DNA of 64,000 bases. Origin: Micromonospora sp. H61 (lineage in GTDB: Bacteria > Actinomycetota > Actinomycetes > Mycobacteriales > Micromonosporaceae). Location of the stretch: contig NZ_JAGPXY010000001.1 in NCBI RefSeq assembly GCF_018070325.1, positions 310,001-374,000 of the forward strand. Reading direction: 5' to 3'. Within the stretch, counting starts at the first letter, position 1; every line of letters starts with the position of its first letter. This document shows positions 1 through 7,676 of this stretch, piece after piece. Position numbers and translations under genes: made by a program. The notes beneath the pieces are model-generated. The model saw nothing but the letters and a program-made list of their open reading frames with translations, did no database searches and was not told the origin of the DNA.

Positions 1-35
1 GGAAATCCCGCAGGCCTGAGCTCTGGTTCTGAACG

Positions 36-67
36 CTGGACCGCCCCGGCCGGCCGGGGCGGTCCAG
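36..67. terminator. Perfect GC-rich inverted repeat, likely terminator of the gene to the left
   Basis: Two 16-nt arms (CTGGACCGCCCCGGCC and its exact reverse complement) abut with no loop. There is no T-run, as is usual in high-GC actinobacteria. It probably ends an upstream gene outside the window. Positions 68-289 hold no convincing gene, only the adhE promoter region. Confidence 0.7.
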
Positions 68-192
68 CCGTCTCCGAACTCAGGTCCGATCCAACAGCCG
101 CCGCAGAGAGTTGCGGCCGATACGGCAGAGGCCGTTGACAACGGATGCGATCGCCCACGGTGCGAACCAGACGGACGGCCGCCCGGTACGGG

Positions 193-207
193 CGGGCCGG
201 TGGTCCC
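193..207 (-). promoter_or_regulatory. DosR/DevR-like box upstream of adhE
   Basis: Read on the minus strand the site is GGGACCACCGGCCCG, matching the GGGxC-N5-GxCCC pattern of the boxes before xfp, ppdK and pflB. It lies 83 bp upstream of the adhE start. Known: DosR/DevR sites are imperfect palindromes containing GGGAC and GTCCC/GGCCC halves, and orientation is not strict. That a DosR-type regulator binds here is inference; the regulator gene is not in the window. Confidence 0.45.
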
Positions 208-289
208 GTCCTAGCGGGCCCATCGGCCGTGCCGATATCGATCGACGGAGACCTACGTTCGAGAGGAAGGACCAACGGAGGGCAGAAGC

Positions 290-2854
290 ATGATCGAGAC
301 CTTGGTTGAGAACGGTCTCAAGGCGTTGGCCGACTACGACTCCTACGACCAGAAACAGGTCGACGAGATCGTGAAGAAGGCGTCGGTGGCCGCGCTCAGC
401 CGGCACGCCGCACTCGCGATGCTGGCGGTCGAGGAGACCGGCCGCGGCGTGTTCGAGGACAAGGCGGCGAAAAACATCTTCGCCTGCGAGCACGTCACCA
501 ACCACATGGCCGACATCCGCACCGTCGGGGTGATCGCCCGGGACGACATCGCGGGGGTCACTCAGATCGCCGAGCCGGTCGGGGTGGTGGCCGCGGTGAC
601 GCCGGTGACCAACCCGACCTCGACCACCATCTTCAAGGCTCTGCTGGCCCTCAAGACCCGCAACCCGGTGATCTTCGCCTTCCATCCGGCGGCGCAACGC
701 TGCAGCCAGGAGGCCGCCCGAACGGTCCGTGACGCCGCCGTCGCCGCCGGCGCGCCGGAGCACTGCGTCCAGTGGATCGAGGCGCCGTCGGTGGCCGCGA
801 CGAACGAGTTGATGCAGCATCCCGGTGTCTCGGTGGTCCTGGCGACCGGCGGCAACACCATGGTCCGAGCCGCCTATTCCACCGGCAAACCGGCGCTCGG
901 CGTCGGCGCCGGCAATGTCCCGGCGTACCTGGAGGCTTCGGCCGACGTGGCCCGCGCTGTCAACGACGTGGTGCTGTCCAAGTCGTTCGACAACGGCATG
1001 ATCTGCGCCTCCGAGCAGGCCGTCATCATCGACGACGCGATCCAGTCCGTCGCTCTCGCCGAGTTCCGGCGACTGCACGCCCACGTCGCGACGCCACAGG
1101 AGAAGACGCTGCTGGAGGCGCTGCTTTTCGGCTCCGGAAGACTCAACCCGGACGTGGTCGGGCAGTCAGCGACCTGGATCGCCGAACACGCCGGTTTCGC
1201 GGTCGCCCCGGACACCTCGATCATCCTGGCCCCGGTTGACCGGGTCGGCCCGGCCGAGCCGCTGACCCGGGAGAAGCTCTGCCCGGTGCTCGCCCTGCTG
1301 TCGGCGACCGGTCACGACCAGGCCTTCGCGTACGCCGAGCAGATGGTCGAGTTTGACGGTCTGGGCCACAGCGCCGTCATCCACACGCAGGACGCGGAAC
1401 TGGCCGAGGCGTACGGCCGTCGGATCAAGGCCGTCCGGATCATCTGGAACGCACCGGCCTCGCAGGGCGGCATCGGCGACATGTACAACGCCTTCCTGCC
1501 GTCGCTGACGCTGGGCTGCGGCAGCTACGGCCACAATTCGGTGTCGCACAACGTCACCGCGGTCGACCTGATCAACATCAAGCGGGTTGCCCGGCGTACG
1601 AACAATCTGCAGTGGTTCAAGGTTCCGCCGAAGATCTACTTCGAGCCGAACGCGATCCGTTACCTCGCCGACATGCCCGACGTACACCGGGTCACGGTGG
1701 TCACCGACCACACGATGACCAAGCTGGGGTACGTGGACCGCGTGCTGTCCGTGCTGCACCGCCGCCGCGAGCAGGTGGCTCTGCAGATCATCGACGACGT
1801 GGAGCCGGAGCCCAGCGTGCGCACTGTCGACCGCGGCGCCGAGTTGATGCGCTCGTTTCGGCCGGACACCATCATCGCGCTCGGCGGGGGCTCGGCGATG
1901 GATGCCGCCAAGGTGATGTGGCTGCGCTACGAGCACCCCGAGGTGGTCTTCGCCGATCTGCGGGAGAAGTTCTTCGACATCCGCAAACGCGCCTTCAAGT
2001 TCCCCACCCTCGGCACGCTGGCCCAACTCGTCTGCGTCCCGACCACCTCCGGCACCGGGGCTGAGGTCACCCCGTTCGCCGTCATCACCGACACCGCGTC
2101 GGGCAAGAAGTACCCGCTCGCCGACTACGCTCTCACGCCGAGTGTGGCGATCGTCGACCCGGTGCTGGCCGCCGACCTACCGGCGGTGGTCACCGCGGAC
2201 AGCGGCTTCGACGCGCTCACCCACGCGATCGAGTCGTATGTGTCGGTCTACGCCAGCGACTTCACCGACGGGCTGGCCCTGCACGCCATCCGGCTCATCT
2301 TCGGCAACCTGGCCCGGGCCGTGCACCACGGCGCGGCAGACCCGCGGGCCCGCGAGAAGATGCACAACGCCGGAACGATCGCCGGCATGGCGTTCGGCAG
2401 CGCCTTCCTCGGCATCGTGCATGCCATGTCGCACACCCTGGGCGCCACCTTCCACGTCGCACACGGACGCACCAACGCGATCCTGCTCCCGCACGTCATC
2501 CGCTACAACGGGGCCGTGCCGAGCAAGCTCACCGGCTGGCCCAAGTACGAGAGCTACCGGGCGCCGCAACGCTTCGCCGACATCGCCCGCACCCTCGGGC
2601 TGCCCGCGGCGACCGACGCCGAGGCGGTCGAAGCTCTGGCCACGGCGATCGAGAGGCTGCGCGACGCGGTCGGCATCGAACCCTCGTTCGCGGCCGTCGG
2701 GGTGGACGAGGGTGCCTTCCTCGCGGCGTTGCCGCAGCAGGCGCTCAACGCGTACGAGGACCAGTGCGCGCCGGCCAATCCCCGGATGCCGATGCTCGCC
2801 GACATGCAGGAACTGATGCGCGCCGCGTACCACGGATCGGCGACCGCCGGCTGA
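290..2854 (+). CDS. adhE: Bifunctional acetaldehyde-CoA/alcohol dehydrogenase
   Basis: The 854-residue protein fuses an N-terminal acylating aldehyde dehydrogenase to a C-terminal iron-type alcohol dehydrogenase, converting acetyl-CoA to ethanol with two NADH. The ALDH half carries the catalytic Cys near residue 239 in NGMICASEQ. The ADH half has the nucleotide loop GGGSAMDAAK near residue 532 and the metal-site histidines in HAMSHTLGATFHVAHG near residue 710. It is slightly shorter than the roughly 890-residue E. coli enzyme but keeps both halves. The start is supported by a GGAGGGCAGAAGC stretch just upstream. It probably heads an operon with the three redox-related genes that follow, and a DosR-like box lies upstream. 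A fermentative enzyme of this kind is unusual in filamentous actinobacteria and points to redox balancing under low oxygen. Confidence 0.95.
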   Translation: MIETLVENGLKALADYDSYDQKQVDEIVKKASVAALSRHAALAMLAVEETGRGVFEDKAAKNIFACEHVTNHMADIRTVGVIARDDIAGVTQIAEPVGVVAAVTPVTNPTSTTIFKALLALKTRNPVIFAFHPAAQRCSQEAARTVRDAAVAAGAPEHCVQWIEAPSVAATNELMQHPGVSVVLATGGNTMVRAAYSTGKPALGVGAGNVPAYLEASADVARAVNDVVLSKSFDNGMICASEQAVIIDDAIQSVALAEFRRLHAHVATPQEKTLLEALLFGSGRLNPDVVGQSATWIAEHAGFAVAPDTSIILAPVDRVGPAEPLTREKLCPVLALLSATGHDQAFAYAEQMVEFDGLGHSAVIHTQDAELAEAYGRRIKAVRIIWNAPASQGGIGDMYNAFLPSLTLGCGSYGHNSVSHNVTAVDLINIKRVARRTNNLQWFKVPPKIYFEPNAIRYLADMPDVHRVTVVTDHTMTKLGYVDRVLSVLHRRREQVALQIIDDVEPEPSVRTVDRGAELMRSFRPDTIIALGGGSAMDAAKVMWLRYEHPEVVFADLREKFFDIRKRAFKFPTLGTLAQLVCVPTTSGTGAEVTPFAVITDTASGKKYPLADYALTPSVAIVDPVLAADLPAVVTADSGFDALTHAIESYVSVYASDFTDGLALHAIRLIFGNLARAVHHGAADPRAREKMHNAGTIAGMAFGSAFLGIVHAMSHTLGATFHVAHGRTNAILLPHVIRYNGAVPSKLTGWPKYESYRAPQRFADIARTLGLPAATDAEAVEALATAIERLRDAVGIEPSFAAVGVDEGAFLAALPQQALNAYEDQCAPANPRMPMLADMQELMRAAYHGSATAG

Positions 2855-2895
2855 GTAGACCGGGAGGTGCCGCTTTCGCTCAGAAGGGAGAGGCC

Positions 2896-3465
2896 ATGAA
2901 GGGAACAGTGCTCCAACGACCCGGGCGGTGGCTCACGTGGGGAGCCACGACGGGCGAGGTGGCGGGCACGCTGCCCGGCGACGAGTTCCTCGCCGCCCCG
3001 GACATCGTCTCCACCCGGGCAGTCACCATCGAGGCACCGCCCATGGCGGTCTGGCCCTGGCTCGTGCAGATGGGCAGCGGTCGCGGTGGCGCCTACACCT
3101 ACGACTGGGTCGAGAACCTGTTCGGGCTCGACATGCACAGCGCCGACGAGATCCTGCCACGGTTCCAGCACCTCGCCACCGGCGACGAACTACCGCTTGG
3201 CAGGAACGGGCCCGCCATGCGGGTCGAGATCCTCGACCCGGGGCGGACGCTGGTGTTCCGGTCCGCCGATGGCGCCTGGGTATGGTCCTTCCACCTGCGG
3301 CCCGACGGGGCGGGCACCCGGCTGATCAGCCGCAACCGGATCGCGCTGGTGGGCGGTCCGGGACCGGTTCGGATCGCGTACCGCCTGGTGATGGAACCGG
3401 GCAGTCTGATCATGGAACGCCGGATGCTGCTGGGTATCAAGCAGCGCGCGGAAGGCACGTCATGA
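2896..3465 (+). CDS. SRPBCC-family (START-like) protein
   Basis: A 189-residue soluble protein with the pattern of the SRPBCC/polyketide-cyclase-like fold: an IEAPPMAVWPWLVQMG strand near residue 50, a central DPGRTLVFRS strand and a long C-terminal amphipathic helix ending in RRMLLGIKQRA. These folds bind hydrophobic ligands; no substrate can be named. The start follows AGAAGGGAGAGGCC. The stop overlaps the next start (ATGA), so it is translationally coupled to the nitroreductase-like gene. Similar small SRPBCC proteins often sit among dormancy and redox genes in actinobacteria, but a role in redox is only suggested by context. Confidence 0.8.
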   Translation: MKGTVLQRPGRWLTWGATTGEVAGTLPGDEFLAAPDIVSTRAVTIEAPPMAVWPWLVQMGSGRGGAYTYDWVENLFGLDMHSADEILPRFQHLATGDELPLGRNGPAMRVEILDPGRTLVFRSADGAWVWSFHLRPDGAGTRLISRNRIALVGGPGPVRIAYRLVMEPGSLIMERRMLLGIKQRAEGTS

Positions 3466-4415
3466 ACGTGCTCGCCCGGTGCGTGGCGGCCGCGACGCTA
3501 GCTCCCTCGCTGCACAACAGCCAGCCATGGCTCTTCCGGGTCACCGGCCGGGAGGTGCGGGTGTACGCGGACCGCAGCCGCCAACTCGACGCGCTGGACG
3601 CGTCCGGGCGCGAACTCCTGATCAGTGTCGGTGCGGCAGTGTTCACCCTGCGGCTGGCTCTGCGGGCAGAGGGTTGGCGCACGACGTACGTCCTCTTCCC
3701 GGAACCGGACTCGCCCGATCTGGTGGCCCGGGTGCTAATCGATGGCGAAGCCCCACCGCCGGAAACCGTGACGACGTTGGCCGAAGCGATCGCCCGGCGG
3801 CACACCAATCGGTGGCCGTTCGCCGACTCAGCGGTTTCTGCCGACGCGATCGAGGAGCTGACCGTGGCCGCCGCGGACCAGGGGGTGGCACTCACGGTCG
3901 CCGGTCCGGTCACCCGCAACGCCATCCTGGGGCTCGGGCACCAGGCTGAGCGCCGGCTGCGCATGAGCGGCCGCTACCGGGCCGAGCTGAGCCGCTGGAC
4001 GAGGCCCTCGTCGGGCCGCCACGACGGCATCCCAGCCGCCGCCATCGGACCGTGGGACGCCCTCGAACGAATGCCGATCCGAGACTTCGGCCTCGTCCAC
4101 CCACAACCCTGGCGGACAAGTGAGTTCTTCGAGGCGCACCCGACCATCGCCGTGCTCGCGACGCTCGGTGACGGCCCGCACGACTGGGTAAGCGCCGGTC
4201 AGGCCCTTCAGCACGTCCTGCTGGCGGCCACCCGGCTGAGGCTGGCCACCACTCCCATCAGCCAACCGATCGAGGTTCCGGCGATCCGCGAACTGCTCAC
4301 CGACACCGCGGCCGGCCGTTGGGCGCAGATGATCATTCGGATCGGATACGGCCCACAGGCCGCGGTGACACCGCGCCGGCCGCTGTCCGAGGTTCTGCGA
4401 AGGAGCGACCAGTGA
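3462..4415 (+). CDS. Acg-family FMN-binding nitroreductase-like protein
   Basis: A 317-residue protein that begins with LAPSLHNSQPWLFRV, the hallmark N-terminal FMN-phosphate loop of Acg/nitroreductase proteins. It also has RRHTNRWPF near residue 112 and GQALQHVLLAATRLRLATTP near residue 247, both typical of the mycobacterial Acg (Rv2032/Rv3131) family. Family members are induced under hypoxia through DosR and are thought to sequester FMN rather than turn over nitro compounds; that is family knowledge, not shown here. It starts in the ATGA overlap with the SRPBCC gene and ends in a GTGA overlap with the DDN-like gene, so the three are coupled. Confidence 0.88.
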   Translation: MNVLARCVAAATLAPSLHNSQPWLFRVTGREVRVYADRSRQLDALDASGRELLISVGAAVFTLRLALRAEGWRTTYVLFPEPDSPDLVARVLIDGEAPPPETVTTLAEAIARRHTNRWPFADSAVSADAIEELTVAAADQGVALTVAGPVTRNAILGLGHQAERRLRMSGRYRAELSRWTRPSSGRHDGIPAAAIGPWDALERMPIRDFGLVHPQPWRTSEFFEAHPTIAVLATLGDGPHDWVSAGQALQHVLLAATRLRLATTPISQPIEVPAIRELLTDTAAGRWAQMIIRIGYGPQAAVTPRRPLSEVLRRSDQ

Positions 4416-4888
4416 CCATTCGACGATCATGGCGCGCCCGGATGTACCGGGGAGGACACCCCGGTCGCCTGGCGCGGGTGCTCAACCGGATCGCCGCTGC
4501 CCAGCACAGCAGCGGATTCCTGGCACCGTCGGGCTGGGTGACCCTGGAAGTGGTCGGCCACAGAAGCGGGCGGACGGTGGCCGTGCCGTTGGTGATGACC
4601 ATTCATGGCGGGGAGCGCTACCTGGTCTCGATGCTCGGGCGCCGGGCCAACTGGGTGGCCAACGTCCGGGCTGCCGACGGCGCGGCCACCCTTCGGCGTG
4701 GCCGACGGGAGCCGGTCCGGCTGGTCGAGGTCGACGTGGCGGAACGAGCGCCGATCCTGCGCGAGTATCTCGCCAAGGCACCGGGCGCCCGCCCGCACTT
4801 CCCGGTCGATCGGCATTCCTCACACGCTGAGTTCATGACGATCGCGCCGGAGTACCCGGTATTCCTGATCAGACCGGCGGTGCCCTGA
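4412..4888 (+). CDS. DDN-like (F420-dependent nitroreductase family) protein
   Basis: A 158-residue protein of the deazaflavin/FMN split-barrel family. It has VTLEVVGHRSGRTVAVPLVM near residue 44 and LGRRANWVANVRAADGAATL near residue 76, matching the GRKSG and NWxxN motifs of DDN-type proteins. Members use reduced F420 to reduce quinones or nitro compounds at the membrane; the substrate here is unknown. GTG start in a GTGA overlap with the Acg-like gene. It is the last gene of the probable adhE operon. Confidence 0.85.
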   Translation: MTIRRSWRARMYRGGHPGRLARVLNRIAAAQHSSGFLAPSGWVTLEVVGHRSGRTVAVPLVMTIHGGERYLVSMLGRRANWVANVRAADGAATLRRGRREPVRLVEVDVAERAPILREYLAKAPGARPHFPVDRHSSHAEFMTIAPEYPVFLIRPAVP

Positions 4889-4923
4889 GGTTCCGGAGCT
4901 GGGGGCCGAACGTCCCTCGGCGG

Positions 4924-4938
4924 ACGGCTTCTGGCCCT
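4924..4938 (+). promoter_or_regulatory. DosR/DevR-like box upstream of phosphoketolase
   Basis: ACGGCTTCTGGCCCT aligns with the boxes before ppdK (GGGTCGTCCGGCCCT) and pflB (GGGACCTCTGACCCT), sharing G at position 3, C at 5, TC at 7-8, G at 10 and CCCT at 12-15. It is the weakest of the four because the first two G residues are lost. It lies 66 bp before the GTG start. Confidence 0.35.
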
Positions 4939-5003
4939 TGGGGGCGACGTCGGCCGGGCCTAGCGTGACTCCTGACAAGCCGAGATCTGTGAAAGGAGCC
5001 GCC

Positions 5004-7406
5004 GTGACCGCGGTCGTATCCGAGCCCCGTACGCTCGCCGAGCTCGACGACACCGAACTCGCCCGTCTGGACGCGTGGTGGCGGGCGACCAACTACCTCA
5101 CCATCGGGCAGATTTACCTGCAGGGCAACCCGTTGCTGCGCGAGCCCCTGTCGGCTGAGCACATCAAGCCGCGCCTGCTCGGTCACTGGGGAACCAGCCC
5201 GGGTCTGTCGCTGATCTACGCACACGTCTCCCGGCTGATCCGGCACACCGGTCAGCAGGCGATCTACCTGGCCGGTCCGGGTCACGGCGGCCCGGCACTG
5301 GTGGCCGCCGGCTACCTGGAAGGCACCTACAGCGAGATCTACCCGGACGTCAGTCAGGACGAGGCCGGGATGCTGCGCCTGTTCCGGCAGTTCTCCAGCC
5401 CGGGCGGTATCCCTTCGCACGTGTCGGTGACCACCCCCGGCTCCATCCACGAGGGCGGCGAGCTGGGCTACGTCCTGGTCCACGCGTTCGGCGCGGTCAT
5501 GGACAACCCGGACCTGCTGGCCATCGCGGTGGTGGGCGACGGTGAGGCCGAGACCGGGCCCCTCGAGGGCTCCTGGAAGGGCGTGTCCTTTCTCAACCCC
5601 GAGCGCGACGGCGCGGTCCTGCCGATCCTGCACCTCAACGACGCCAAGATCTCCGGCCCCACCGTGCTGGGGCGCAAGGATCCCGAGGAGGTACGCAACC
5701 TGCTGCGTGGCCACGGCTACGACGTCATCGAGGTCGAGGGCTCCGACCTGCCCGGCATGCACCACCGCTTCGCCGCCGCCCTCGTCACTGCCTGGACGAG
5801 GATCCGCGACATCCAGACCGCCGCCCGCGACGGTTCCTGGGACGGTATCCGCCCGGCCTGGCCGCTGATCATCCTGCGGTCACCGAAGGGCTGGACCGGG
5901 CCGGACTCCGTCGACGGGATCACCGTCACCGGGACCTGGCGGTCGCACCAGGTGCCGCTGTCCGGCGTCAAGGACAATCCGGAGCACCTCGCACTGCTCG
6001 AACGCTGGCTCAAGTCGTACCGTCCGGAGGAGCTGTTCGATTCCGCCGGCGCGCCCGTGGCGTTGATCCGGGACCAGGCTCCCGACGGTGACCTACGGAT
6101 GAGCGCCAGCCCGCATGCCAACGGCGGGGTGCTGACCCGGGATCTGGACCTGCCGGACTTCCGTGCCTACGCGGTCGACGTGCCCCGGCCCGCGCAGCGG
6201 CGGGCCGAGTCGACGCGCAAGCTGGGCGAGATGATGCGAGACATCTACGCCCGCAACGCCGACCGGTTCCGGTTGTTCTGCCCCGACGAGACCAACAGCA
6301 ACCGGCTCGGTTCCGTCTTCGAGGTCTCCGACCGCGCCTTCATGGAGCGCGTGACGGCAGAGGATGTGGCGATCAGCCGCCACGGCCGGGTCATGGAGGT
6401 GCTCAGCGAGCACAACTGCCACGGCTGGCTGGAGGGCTACAACCTGACCGGCCGGCACGGCATGTTCGCCACGTACGAGGCGTTCGCCATGGTCAGCGCG
6501 TCGCAGACCGTGCAGCACGGCAAGTGGTTGCAGGAGGCCAAGAACCTGCCGTGGCGCGAGAAGGTGCCCAGCCTCAACGTGCTGCTCACCTCGACGGCGT
6601 GGCGCAACGACCACAACGGCTTCTCCCACCAGGGGCCCGGCCTGATCCAGGTGGTGCTCACCCAACGCGGCGACGTCGCCCGGGTCTACCTGCCGCCGGA
6701 CGCCAACACCCTGCTGTCGGTGGCCGACCACTGCTTCCGGTCGCGGTCCTACATCAACCTGATCGTGATCGACAAGCAGCCGCAGTTGCAGTACCTCTCC
6801 ATGGACGAGGCGATCGAGCACTGCGCCCGCGGCGCGGGCGTCTGGGACTGGGCCGGCACCGACGACGGCACCAGCGACCCCGACATCGTCCTCGCCTGCG
6901 CCGGCGACGTCGTCACCATGGAGACGGTCGCGGCCGCACAGATCCTGCGCGACCGGTTGCCCGGCTTCAAGGTCCGCGTGGTCAACGTGGTCGACCTGAT
7001 GACCCTGGTCCGCCCCAAGGACCACCCACACGGCATGAACGAGACCTTGTTCACCGAGCTGTTCACCGACACCGTCGACGTGGTGTTCTCCTTCCACGGC
7101 TACCCCGGCGCGATCCACCAGCTCGTGCACGGCCGCCCCGACGCGGACCGGTTCCGCGTCCGCGGCTTCATCGAGCAGGGCACGACCACCACCCCGTTCG
7201 ACATGACGGTCCGCAACAGGGCGTCGCGGTACCACCTCGTGATGGACGCCATCAACAACGCCAAGCGCCTCCCCCGCGGCGCCGCCGACCTCAAGGCGTG
7301 GTGCCAGAGTCAGCTCGATCGCCACGAGACGTACGTGGTGGAGCACCTGGAGGACATGCCCGAGGTCCGCGACTGGGCGCTCGGCGACTGGGCGGCACGC
7401 GGCTGA
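5004..7406 (+). CDS. xfp: Xylulose-5-phosphate/fructose-6-phosphate phosphoketolase
   Basis: An 800-residue thiamine diphosphate enzyme, full length for the family. It splits xylulose-5-P or fructose-6-P with phosphate to acetyl-P plus glyceraldehyde-3-P or erythrose-4-P. Diagnostic stretches are GHWGTSPGLSLIYAHVSRLI near residue 53, the ThDP motif VVGDGEAETGPLEGSW near residue 175, HLNDAKISGPT, and the C-terminal YPGAIHQLVHGR. GTG at 5004 is chosen because AAAGGAG stands 6 nt upstream; extending the frame upstream adds only a non-conserved tail. It is a monocistronic unit closed by a strong hairpin and preceded by a DosR-like box. With AdhE and PFL it would feed acetyl units and spare NADH. 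Confidence 0.95.
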   Translation: MTAVVSEPRTLAELDDTELARLDAWWRATNYLTIGQIYLQGNPLLREPLSAEHIKPRLLGHWGTSPGLSLIYAHVSRLIRHTGQQAIYLAGPGHGGPALVAAGYLEGTYSEIYPDVSQDEAGMLRLFRQFSSPGGIPSHVSVTTPGSIHEGGELGYVLVHAFGAVMDNPDLLAIAVVGDGEAETGPLEGSWKGVSFLNPERDGAVLPILHLNDAKISGPTVLGRKDPEEVRNLLRGHGYDVIEVEGSDLPGMHHRFAAALVTAWTRIRDIQTAARDGSWDGIRPAWPLIILRSPKGWTGPDSVDGITVTGTWRSHQVPLSGVKDNPEHLALLERWLKSYRPEELFDSAGAPVALIRDQAPDGDLRMSASPHANGGVLTRDLDLPDFRAYAVDVPRPAQRRAESTRKLGEMMRDIYARNADRFRLFCPDETNSNRLGSVFEVSDRAFMERVTAEDVAISRHGRVMEVLSEHNCHGWLEGYNLTGRHGMFATYEAFAMVSASQTVQHGKWLQEAKNLPWREKVPSLNVLLTSTAWRNDHNGFSHQGPGLIQVVLTQRGDVARVYLPPDANTLLSVADHCFRSRSYINLIVIDKQPQLQYLSMDEAIEHCARGAGVWDWAGTDDGTSDPDIVLACAGDVVTMETVAAAQILRDRLPGFKVRVVNVVDLMTLVRPKDHPHGMNETLFTELFTDTVDVVFSFHGYPGAIHQLVHGRPDADRFRVRGFIEQGTTTTPFDMTVRNRASRYHLVMDAINNAKRLPRGAADLKAWCQSQLDRHETYVVEHLEDMPEVRDWALGDWAARG

Positions 7407-7414
7407 GCTTCACC

Positions 7415-7446
7415 GAGACGGTGGCGCCGGCCGGCGCCACCGTCTC
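7415..7446. terminator. Perfect 16-bp inverted repeat, terminator of xfp
   Basis: GAGACGGTGGCGCCGG is followed directly by its exact reverse complement, 8 nt after the xfp stop codon. There is no T-tract. The remaining 230 bp before ppdK hold no gene and contain the ppdK control region. Confidence 0.8.
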
Positions 7447-7603
7447 TCGGCGATGCCCGGCGGCAGCGGCGGGACCGCGAGGCGGGTGGCGGTCAGCCAC
7501 CCGCCTCCCAGCTTCCCAGCTCTGACGGTAGAGGCCCGCAAAGACGCAGGTCAGGGCCGGAAGAGCGCGTCACCACGCGCGTCGCGCCACGGCCCGTCGA
7601 CGG

Positions 7604-7618
7604 GGGTCGTCCGGCCCT
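7604..7618 (+). promoter_or_regulatory. DosR/DevR-like box upstream of ppdK
   Basis: GGGTCGTCCGGCCCT keeps the GGGxC and GGCCC half-sites at the same spacing as the other boxes in the island. It lies 59 bp before the chosen ATG of ppdK. Confidence 0.45.
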
Positions 7619-7676
7619 ACGGCGAAGAACCCCGACCGGTCTACAAAGGAAGAAGAGGGAAGGGGTGAGAAGTGCC

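Noticed and set aside
111..293. 60-codon frame ending just at the adhE start
   Set aside because: It covers the adhE promoter region and regulatory box, is Arg-rich and has no ribosome site.
80..1084. 334-codon minus-strand open frame opposite adhE, and similar long antisense frames at 6093-7346, 11379-12992 and 24569-26701
   Set aside because: They lie fully opposite well-supported genes, are rich in Arg/Gly/Val/His as expected for complement frames of GC-rich codons, and show no motif.
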